Assembly: GCA_003695205.1 (NCBI GenBank)
Contig: RFIO01000385.1
Span: 1-8,669 of the forward strand
Length of the DNA stretch: 8,669 nucleotides
Source of the DNA: Deltaproteobacteria bacterium
GTDB taxonomy: Bacteria; Desulfobacterota; Desulfuromonadia; Desulfuromonadales; Geothermobacteraceae
Direction: 5' to 3'
In this document: in pieces, positions 1 through 5,067 of the stretch
Layout of the letters: each line of letters opens with the position of its first letter
Numbering within the stretch: position 1 is the stretch's first letter
Program-made: the position numbers and the translations under genes
The notes under the pieces: model-generated
Databases searched by the model: none
Seen by the model: the letters and a program-made list of their open reading frames with translations, nothing else
What the model was told of the DNA's origin: nothing

Positions 1-1
1 G

Positions 2-124
2 ACCCGCAGGGTCTGGTACCCCAACCTGCAGAAGGTCAAGGCACTTCAGGACAACGGCCAGGTCCGGTCCATGAAGGTCTGCACCCGCTGCATCCGTTCG
101 GGTGCCGTGGTCAAGGCTGTCTGA
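2..124 (+). CDS. rpmB: Ribosomal protein L28, C-terminal part (truncated by window edge)
   Basis: The + strand opens in frame with 40 residues ending at a TGA at 122-124. The peptide has the L28 C-terminal pattern: RRVWYPNLQKV, then MKVCTRCIRSG (two cysteines in CxxC spacing) and a basic VKAV end. L28 is a structural protein of the large ribosomal subunit. The start and N-terminal half lie outside the window. The gene is convergent with ridA, and a shared hairpin terminator follows the stop by about 25 nt. Identification rests on motif recognition over a short fragment, but the match is characteristic. The CxxC pair suggests the zinc-binding-type form of L28, which is inference. Confidence 0.9.
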   Translation, partial: TRRVWYPNLQKVKALQDNGQVRSMKVCTRCIRSGAVVKAV

Positions 125-146
125 ACGACTGCCGCGTCAACAACCT

Positions 147-186
147 AAAAGGGCGGGTTCTCTCGGAGAGCCCGCCCTTTTCTTTT
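147..186. terminator. Bidirectional intrinsic terminator between rpmB and ridA
   Basis: A 12-bp GC-rich stem (151-162 paired with 166-177, one G-T wobble, 3-nt loop TCG) is preceded by AAAA (147-150) and followed by TTTTCTTTT (178-186). On the + strand it ends rpmB with a U-tract. On the - strand the A-run becomes a U-tract of four, so it can also end ridA, whose stop codon lies 11 nt away. One element therefore serves two convergent genes. Confidence 0.92.
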
Positions 187-196
187 GCGCTTGTTT

Positions 197-589
197 TCAA
201 TCGGCCGGCAGACCGGCGATCCATTCGATTTCCACCCCGACATCCCTGGGCAGGCGTGCAACTTCCACCGTCGCGCGCGCAGGCGGATTTTCGGGGAAAT
301 ACCGGCCATACACCTCGTTGACCGTGGCGAACTGGTTCATGTCCGCCAGGTAGATGGTTGTTTTGATCACATCAGCGTATTCGAGCCCGGCGGCAGCGAG
401 GGCCGCCCCCATATTGCGCATGACCTGCTCAGTCTGCCCTTCGATGCCACCGTCGACAACTTCGCCGGTTGCCGGATCCAGGGGAATCTGACCGGAAAAA
501 AAGTACAGGTTCCCGAACCGCACTCCCTGCGAGTAGGGGCCGATCGCTGCTGGTGCCTGATCCGTTGATACAATATCCTTTTTCACCAT
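197..589 (-). CDS. ridA: RidA family reactive enamine/imine deaminase
   Basis: This is a 130-residue protein of the RidA/YjgF/UK114 family, which hydrolyses reactive 2-aminoacrylate and related imines released by PLP enzymes and so protects cytosolic enzymes from damage. Visible signatures are IGPYSQ (residues 16-21), SGQIPLDP..TGE (32-43), the central ADVIKTTIYLADM, and PPARATVEVARLP with the catalytic arginine at residue 105, followed by VEIEWIA near the end. R105 is the carboxylate-binding residue in active RidA proteins, so the protein should be a working deaminase. The reading frame continues upstream to 667, but the ATG at 589 is preferred. It has GGAGGAG a few bases upstream, and the family starts here. 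It is the last gene of the - strand cluster, 77 nt after rel, with its own ribosome-binding site. Length is normal for the family. Confidence 0.95.
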   Translation of the reverse strand: MVKKDIVSTDQAPAAIGPYSQGVRFGNLYFFSGQIPLDPATGEVVDGGIEGQTEQVMRNMGAALAAAGLEYADVIKTTIYLADMNQFATVNEVYGRYFPENPPARATVEVARLPRDVGVEIEWIAGLPAD

Positions 590-666
590 ACTGATCTCCT
601 CCGTCTGAAACCTTCCCCCCTGACCTCCGTCCACCGGATCCGGTTTTCGAATCTGTCGCTTCCTCA

Positions 667-2823
667 CTATTTACCGCGCATGCGTTCGACCCGGAGCACC
701 CCCTTGATATTGAGGATCGCCTGCCTGATGCGATTGAGCTGCTCAAGGTCCTGAACGGCAATCTCAAAAGTGTTGATCGCGTGCCGACCCGGTTCGACCC
801 GGGCGGTGGCGCTGAGGATATTGGCTTCGTGGTTGGTAATCGCCGTGGTCATGCCGGCCAGCATCCCTTTCTGGTCTTCACAGAAAACCCTGATTTTGAC
901 CGTGCGACTGGTCTTCTTGCGGGTATCCCACTCGACACTGACCCGCCTCTCGGGATCGGTCTCCTGAACCTGGGAACAGTCGACGGTATGAACGGTGATA
1001 CCGCGTCCGCGAGTGATAAAACCGACGACCTCATCCCCCGGCAGAGGGTTGCAACAGCGGGCAAAGCGCACCAGCAGATCATCGACCCCCTGAAGCCGGA
1101 TGGCACTGGCCGGTTTGCGGCGGATCTTCTCCACCACCTTGCCCAGTCCCGTCGGCTTTCGTTCCGACTCAAGCTGGTCGCGCGGCACCAGACGGCTGAC
1201 CACCTGGCCTGCGGAAACCTTGCCGTAGCCGAGCGCCGCCAGCATATCGTCACCCTGGGTGAACCCGAGATCCTTCCAGGCTTTCTCATACTCCTCTGAC
1301 TGCTGGGCTTTTTTGAGACTCAGGCCGTACTTGCGCAGCTTTTTCTCAAGCAGCTCACGGCCGAGTTCCATACTCTTCTGCCGCTGCTCCTCCTTGATCC
1401 AGTGTCTGATCTTGTTGCGCGCTTTTGACGTGCGAACGAACTTGAGCCAGTCTTTGCTGGGGGTCTGGTGCGGCGAGGTCATAACCTCAACCAGGTCGCC
1501 GTTCTGCAGTTCGGTCTTGAGAGGGACCAGCTTGCCGTTGACCCTGGTACCGACACAGTGGTGTCCGACATCACTGTGGATGGCGTAGGCGAAGTCGATG
1601 GGGGTGGCGCCACGCGGCAGTTCCTTGACATCGCCGTTCGGGGTGAAGACGTACACCTCCTCAGGAAAGAGGTCGACCTTCACGGCACTGAGAAATTCGC
1701 GCGAGTCGCTCAGATCCTTCTGCCATTCCAGAATCTGTCGCAGCCAGGCAAACCGGCGGTCCTGCTGTGCCGCTGCGGCAACGGGGCCGCCGCCCTCCTT
1801 GTACTTCCAGTGCGCCGCGATCCCCTCCTCGGCGATTCGATGCATTTCTTCGGTGCGCAGCTGGATTTCCATCCGGTCGCCATGCGGACCCATGACCGTC
1901 GTGTGCAGCGACTGGTACATGTTGGCCTTGGGCATGGCGATGTAGTCCTTGAATCGCCCGGGAACCGGCTTCCACAGGGCATGGACCATGCCGAGGACAG
2001 CGTAGCACTCCTGCACGGTCTTGAGAATGATGCGAAAGGCGATCAGGTCATGCACCTGGTCGAACTCGATCCCCTGTCGACGCATCTTGTTGTAGACCGA
2101 GAACAGGTGCTTGGCGCGTCCTGATACCTGCCCTTCGATGTGGTTCTCCTCGAGCAGGCGCTCCAGACGCTCGCGCACCTCGCGAATATAGCGGGTATGC
2201 TCACGCTTGCGTTTTTCCAGACGACCTGCCAGGTCCTTGTATTCGCGTGGATAAAGCCAGCGAAAGGAGAGATTTTCCAGCTCGTTCTTGATCCAGCCGA
2301 TACCCATGCGGTTCGCAAGGGGAGCAAATATCTCCATGGTCTCCTGGGCGAGCTGAACGCGCTGGGACTCGGGGAACTCGTCCAGCGTCCTCATGGTATG
2401 CAGCCGGTCTGCCAGCTTGACCAGGATGACCCGGATGTCCCGGGCCATGGCCAGGAGCATCTTTCTGAAACTCTCGGCCTGTTCCCTGACCCGTTTTTTG
2501 TAGGTGATGCGCCCGATGCGGGCGACGCCATCGACCAACTCGGCGATGTCTTCACCGAAGTTCTGGCGAATCTCCTTCAGGGTCGCCCCGTCACTGTCCA
2601 GCACTTCGTGCAGAAGACCGGCGATGATGCTGGACAGATCAAGCTGAAGCTGGGCGAGCAGGCCGGCGACTTCGACCGAATGCTGCCAGGTCTTTCGGCC
2701 GAGCGGCCGGGTCGAGTCGAGGCAGATATGCCTGCAGAGGTTGAACGCCCGCGCGAGCGCTTCCGTATCGGCCTCGGGATGGTAGGCCAACACCTTTTCG
2801 ATGACGTCGTCGGGCCTGAGCAT
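667..2823 (-). CDS. rel: RelA/SpoT-type (p)ppGpp synthetase with an altered hydrolase site
   Basis: A 718-residue long RelA/SpoT homologue, which makes (p)ppGpp from ATP and GTP/GDP. Domains in order are: HD hydrolase (about 25-180), synthetase (about 235-340), TGS (about 387-447), helical region, zinc-finger/RIS segment with C590, C591, H612 and C616, and a C-terminal ACT domain (about 645-715). The synthetase has HDLIAFRI, the RFKD loop (290-293, the RXKD type of bifunctional Rel), NMYQSLHTTV and EIQLRTEEMH, all as in active enzymes. The hydrolase site is unusual. H48, H72 and D139 are kept, but HDxxED is replaced by HEVLDS (72-77), and the N after LADRLH is T143. Hydrolysis may be weak or lost, which is inference. 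The ATG at 2823 fits the family N-terminus, yet no Shine-Dalgarno is visible and a GC hairpin lies just upstream. It is 53 nt after rpoZ. By context it is the main Rel of the organism. Confidence 0.93.
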   Translation of the reverse strand: MLRPDDVIEKVLAYHPEADTEALARAFNLCRHICLDSTRPLGRKTWQHSVEVAGLLAQLQLDLSSIIAGLLHEVLDSDGATLKEIRQNFGEDIAELVDGVARIGRITYKKRVREQAESFRKMLLAMARDIRVILVKLADRLHTMRTLDEFPESQRVQLAQETMEIFAPLANRMGIGWIKNELENLSFRWLYPREYKDLAGRLEKRKREHTRYIREVRERLERLLEENHIEGQVSGRAKHLFSVYNKMRRQGIEFDQVHDLIAFRIILKTVQECYAVLGMVHALWKPVPGRFKDYIAMPKANMYQSLHTTVMGPHGDRMEIQLRTEEMHRIAEEGIAAHWKYKEGGGPVAAAAQQDRRFAWLRQILEWQKDLSDSREFLSAVKVDLFPEEVYVFTPNGDVKELPRGATPIDFAYAIHSDVGHHCVGTRVNGKLVPLKTELQNGDLVEVMTSPHQTPSKDWLKFVRTSKARNKIRHWIKEEQRQKSMELGRELLEKKLRKYGLSLKKAQQSEEYEKAWKDLGFTQGDDMLAALGYGKVSAGQVVSRLVPRDQLESERKPTGLGKVVEKIRRKPASAIRLQGVDDLLVRFARCCNPLPGDEVVGFITRGRGITVHTVDCSQVQETDPERRVSVEWDTRKKTSRTVKIRVFCEDQKGMLAGMTTAITNHEANILSATARVEPGRHAINTFEIAVQDLEQLNRIRQAILNIKGVLRVERMRGK

Positions 2824-2836
2824 GGAATGACGGAGG

Positions 2837-2863
2837 CGGGCCGGCCGTTGGGCAGCCGGCCCG
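2837..2863 (-). promoter_or_regulatory. GC-rich hairpin in the rpoZ-rel gap, next to the rel start
   Basis: A perfect 9-bp inverted repeat (2837-2845 with 2855-2863, all G/C, 9-nt loop) lies in the 53-nt gap between rpoZ and rel. In the transcript it ends 13 nt before the rel ATG. There is no following U-run, so it is not a standard terminator. The 13 nt to the ATG contain a pyrimidine-rich CCTCC rather than a purine-rich Shine-Dalgarno. It could limit rel translation, protect an mRNA end, or cause partial attenuation; the role is inference. Confidence 0.5.
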
Positions 2864-2876
2864 GCAGGATATCGGG

Positions 2877-3083
2877 TCAGGCTTTCTTCCCGGGGACCTC
2901 GAAGTCGATCTGGCCGGCGGCGATTTCACGCAGGGCCACAACGACCTTCTTGTTGTTCGACTTGTTCTCGATCAGTGGGCTGGCCCCTTTGTAGAGTTGC
3001 TTGGCCCGCTTGGCCGCGACCATGCAAAGAAGAAAGCGGTTGGGAATTTCTGTCAGACAATCTTCAACTGTAACACGTGCCAT
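2877..3083 (-). CDS. rpoZ: DNA-directed RNA polymerase subunit omega
   Basis: A 68-residue protein with the omega signature MARVTVEDCL...NRFLLCMVAAKRAKQL (residues 1-29), followed by the ALREIAAGQIDF segment (about 51-61) and a short basic tail. Omega wraps the beta-prime C-terminus, aids RNA polymerase assembly and, in proteobacteria, forms part of a (p)ppGpp site. It is shorter than the E. coli protein (about 90 residues), which is usual outside gammaproteobacteria. The ATG at 3083 has AGAGAGG about 6 nt upstream. The gene sits 36 nt after gmk and 53 nt before rel, an arrangement seen widely (gmk-rpoZ-rel/spoT) that ties GDP/GTP supply, (p)ppGpp synthesis and its polymerase target together. 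Confidence 0.95.
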   Translation of the reverse strand: MARVTVEDCLTEIPNRFLLCMVAAKRAKQLYKGASPLIENKSNNKKVVVALREIAAGQIDFEVPGKKA

Positions 3084-3119
3084 CTGGAACCTCTCTATGA
3101 TGAATATTCTATTGCTGAT

Positions 3120-3788
3120 TCACTTGTTCGGGCCTGACAGCCCGTACCAGCTGGCCGGTGGCTGAGTGAAGCGCGCCGCCCGGCAGCGCTCTGCAAGCAC
3201 GATCGACTTGAGCTGTTCAGCCGCCTGTTCGATATCGGCATTGACCACCAAGTAATCATACCAGTGGGCTTCGACAATTTCACGCCGGGCATTGACCAGC
3301 CGTCGTTCGATAACCTCTTCGCTGTCTGTCCCCCTGCCGCGCAGGCGCTTTTCCAGCTCAGCCAGGGATGGCGGCAGGATGAAGACAAAGACGGCCGAAT
3401 CGACGGTCCGTTTCAGCTGGGCAGCTCCCTGACAGTCGATGTCGAGCAGAATATCCTCGCCCGCCTGAAGCGATTCTGCCAGAACATGGCGCGAAGTCCC
3501 GTAACGGTTGCCATGGACTTCGGCCCATTCGGCGAAGTCTCCGGCGTCGACCATCTGCTGAAATCGCTCGGCACCGATGAAATGGTAATCCCTGCCTTCG
3601 ATTTCCCCGGGCCGGATTTCCCGGGTCGTGAACGAGACAGATTGTCTGATTTCCGGAAAAATGTCAATCAGGTATCGGCACAGGGTCGTTTTCCCGGCTC
3701 CAGACGGGGCGGAGACGACGAGCAGAAATCCGTGGCGTTTTACAGGCAGGGACGAGGGACGAGAGACGGGTGACGAGGGACGAGTCAT
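3120..3788 (-). CDS. gmk: Guanylate kinase with a repeat-derived N-terminal extension
   Basis: A 222-residue guanylate kinase, which phosphorylates GMP (and dGMP) to GDP with ATP in the cytosol and is normally essential. The Walker A loop SAPSGAGKTT is at 26-35, SFTTREIRPGEIEGRDYHF (GMP-binding region) at 52-70, and LLDIDCQGAAQ at 114-124; the C-terminal LID/helix region with RGRGTDSEEVIERR is complete. The family normally starts 2-6 residues before the GFLLVVSAPSG segment. Here the only usable start is the ATG at 3788, adding about 15 residues (TRPSSPVSRPSSLP) encoded by a 7-bp tandem array. No ATG, GTG or TTG exists at the expected family start; V16 is GTA. The start overlaps the S23 stop by 4 nt (ATGA), and its GGAGG lies in the S23 coding sequence, so translation is probably coupled. 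The kinase core looks intact. Confidence 0.95.
   Translation of the reverse strand: MTRPSSPVSRPSSLPVKRHGFLLVVSAPSGAGKTTLCRYLIDIFPEIRQSVSFTTREIRPGEIEGRDYHFIGAERFQQMVDAGDFAEWAEVHGNRYGTSRHVLAESLQAGEDILLDIDCQGAAQLKRTVDSAVFVFILPPSLAELEKRLRGRGTDSEEVIERRLVNARREIVEAHWYDYLVVNADIEQAAEQLKSIVLAERCRAARFTQPPASWYGLSGPNK
3749..3784. repeat. Heptanucleotide tandem array, left arm (inside gmk 5' end)
   Basis: On the + strand five 7-bp units follow each other from 3749 to 3783: GGGACGA, GGGACGA, GAGACGG, GTGACGA, GGGACGA, then G. Read on the - strand, 21 bp equals seven codons, which produces the repeated RPSSPVS/RPSSLPV peptide at the gmk N-terminus. The last three units match the inverted array at 4146-4166 in the same order (GTGACGA next to GGGACGA), including a perfect 15-nt inverted match of 3770-3784 with 4145-4159. 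Confidence 0.9.
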
Positions 3789-4135
3789 GCAACCTCCAGA
3801 CTGTTTTTCAAACCGACCAGCATACGTCTTATTTCCTGAAGACTCTCGTTCAGCCCGGAGCAGTCCTTCACATATCCCAGGCGAGCGGCGATCACAAGCT
3901 GCGTCTCGACTTCAGCCAAGGAACCAAGGGCAATGTCAAGAAATCGGGTGTATTCTTTTCGTCCGCCCCGTCCCGCGCCTTCAGCAATGTTACAAGGCAC
4001 AGAAACCGCCGCTCGGCGAACCTGCGATGTCAACCCATATTGTTCTTCGATTGGCCAACTCTTGGTCGCCGAGTAAATAGCTGTAACAAAATCAACACTC
4101 TTCTGCCAGACCAAGAGATCCTTGTGACTTTTCAA
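3785..4135 (-). CDS. Four-helix-bundle S23 / 23S rRNA-intervening-sequence family protein
   Basis: A protein of 116 residues from the TTG at 4135, or 124 from the GTG at 4159. It matches the S23/IVS four-helix-bundle family: HKDLLVWQKSVDFV near the N-terminus, YGLTSQVRRAAVSVPCNIAEG in the middle, then KEYTRFLDIALGSLAEVETQL and a final amphipathic helix. Members were first seen in 23S rRNA intervening sequences, and the family is related to Avd of diversity-generating retroelements; its biochemical role is not established. The TTG is preferred because the family starts there and GAGGAGG (4147-4141) lies 5 nt upstream. The GTG start would add eight residues, the first several coded by the flanking repeat. 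The gene is bracketed by inverted 7-bp arrays and sits between yicC and gmk, where I do not expect a gene. It overlaps the gmk start by 4 nt. This suggests an inserted cassette. Confidence 0.88.
   Translation of the reverse strand: MKSHKDLLVWQKSVDFVTAIYSATKSWPIEEQYGLTSQVRRAAVSVPCNIAEGAGRGGRKEYTRFLDIALGSLAEVETQLVIAARLGYVKDCSGLNESLQEIRRMLVGLKNSLEVA
3793..3797 (-). promoter_or_regulatory. gmk ribosome-binding site inside the S23 gene
   Basis: GGAGG on the - strand, 4 nt before the gmk ATG, is formed by the last codons of the S23 gene (LEVA followed by TGA). Together with the ATGA overlap this means the S23 gene supplies the translation signal for gmk. Confidence 0.75.
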
Positions 4136-4140
4136 CGCCC

Positions 4141-4147
4141 CCTCCTC
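4141..4147 (-). promoter_or_regulatory. Ribosome-binding site deciding the S23 TTG start
   Basis: GAGGAGG on the - strand, 5 nt before TTG at 4135. It overlaps the inner end of the right heptamer array, so the repeat may contribute to it. It favours the TTG over the upstream GTG at 4159. Confidence 0.55.
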
Positions 4148-4166
4148 GTCCCTCGTCACTCGTCCC
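4146..4166. repeat. Heptanucleotide tandem array, right arm (5' side of S23 gene)
   Basis: Three 7-bp units on the + strand, TCGTCCC, TCGTCAC, TCGTCCC, followed by T. This is the inverse complement of the array at 3763-3784 with two mismatches in 22. The arms lie outside or at the edge of the S23 reading frame, and the span from arm to arm is about 400 bp. The pair looks like the ends of an inserted unit, although no target-site duplication is evident. Confidence 0.88.
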
Positions 4167-4177
4167 TTGCACCAGCC

Positions 4178-5056
4178 TCACACGACATTCTGAACCTGTT
4201 CACGAATTTTCTCCAGCTCGGCCTTGATTTCGACTACCCAATTGCAGATCTGGGCATCACTGGCTTTGCTGCCAATGGTGTTGGCCTCTCGGTTGATTTC
4301 CTGCACCAGAAAATCGAGCTTGCGCCCAACAGGTTCACCTGACTGCAGCAGCTGGCGAAACTGCCCGATATGGCTGTGAAAACGGGTGATTTCCTCGCTG
4401 ATATCACAACGGTCGGCAAAAATGGCGAGTTCCTGGGACAGACGCTGGGGATCGACCTCGATATCCGCGGCGTGGCGATTGAGCCGCTGCTGGAGTTTTT
4501 CACGCCATTCGGTCGGCACCATGTCGGCACGCCCTTCAACCTGGCCCAGCAGATTCTCAAGCCGGGTCAGCCGCTGGCTGAAATCCTCCTCAAGGGCTTC
4601 TCCTTCGGCGGTCCGCATTCCTCGCAGTTGCGCGACAGCTTCAGTCACTGCGCGATCGAGGTTCTGTTCAAGTTCGGCCAGATCAACCTCCTCCTCAAGA
4701 ACCAGAAGGTCCTTTTGCCGGGTCAGAACCTCAAGGGTCACAGGGTCCTCCAGGCCGAGTGCCTCCCGCATTTCTTCGAGAGCTCTCCGGGCCGCCTGGG
4801 CCAGAGGCAGGTTGGCTCGGGCCGAATATCCCTGTTCCCCGACGATGTCAAGGTTGATATAGACATCCACCTTGCCTCGCGCGAGTTCCTCCGAAAAGCG
4901 CTTCTTCAGGGCTGCTTCGAATGGAGCCACGACCTTGGGGCCCTTGATGCTCACGTCACAGAAGCGGTGGTTGACCGAACGGACTTCCACCCCGACAGTC
5001 AGAGACTCCCCCGCGGCCTGACCTTTGCCAAAGCCTGTCATGCTGGAAATGGACAT
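4178..5056 (-). CDS. yicC: YicC/YloC family endoribonuclease
   Basis: A 292-residue YicC-family protein. The N-terminal MSISSMTGFG (the MTGFG hallmark at 6-10) and VEVRSVNHRFCDV are followed by the YicC_N domain. The C-terminal DUF1732 domain ends with the conserved segment at 244-292 that includes QEINREANTIGSK and ends in EKIREQVQN. E. coli YicC has been reported as an RNase acting on structured RNA and linked to small-RNA turnover; the exact substrate here is unknown. The frame extends to a TTG at 5071, but the ATG at 5056 is the family start, with GAGGA about 6 nt upstream. It begins 11 nt after the wbaP stop and ends 42 nt before the S23 TTG. It often neighbours gmk in bacteria, fitting the downstream block. 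Length is normal. Confidence 0.93.
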   Translation of the reverse strand: MSISSMTGFGKGQAAGESLTVGVEVRSVNHRFCDVSIKGPKVVAPFEAALKKRFSEELARGKVDVYINLDIVGEQGYSARANLPLAQAARRALEEMREALGLEDPVTLEVLTRQKDLLVLEEEVDLAELEQNLDRAVTEAVAQLRGMRTAEGEALEEDFSQRLTRLENLLGQVEGRADMVPTEWREKLQQRLNRHAADIEVDPQRLSQELAIFADRCDISEEITRFHSHIGQFRQLLQSGEPVGRKLDFLVQEINREANTIGSKASDAQICNWVVEIKAELEKIREQVQNVV

Positions 5057-5067
5057 GATTTTCCTCG

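Larger units (their letters stand above)
3749..4166. mobile_element. Putative S23 gene cassette bounded by inverted heptamer arrays
   Basis: The two inverted arrays and the enclosed S23 gene form a compact unit of about 418 bp placed between two housekeeping genes, yicC and gmk. No transposase or integrase is present, so movement would depend on something elsewhere. Mobility is inferred only from the symmetric ends, the out-of-place gene and the rebuilt gmk start. An alternative is a local repeat expansion around a long-resident gene. Confidence 0.45.

Noticed and set aside
300..304. Search for tRNA, rRNA or CRISPR arrays anywhere in the window
   Set aside because: No cloverleaf, rRNA segment or regularly spaced long repeat was recognised; the only tandem repeats are the heptamer arrays beside the S23 gene.
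590..667. N-terminal extension of RidA to an upstream start at 667
   Set aside because: The extra 26 residues have no family counterpart, and the ATG at 589 has a strong GGAGGAG ribosome site.
2140..2994. Long + strand open frame opposite rel and rpoZ
   Set aside because: It lies antisense to clearly coding rel and rpoZ, shows no protein family features, and is explained by the high GC of the third codon positions.
3084..3119. Possible promoter for rpoZ in the gmk-rpoZ gap (TAGAAT/AATATT)
   Set aside because: The -10-like boxes have no -35 at suitable spacing, and AT-rich 36-nt gaps produce such matches by chance.
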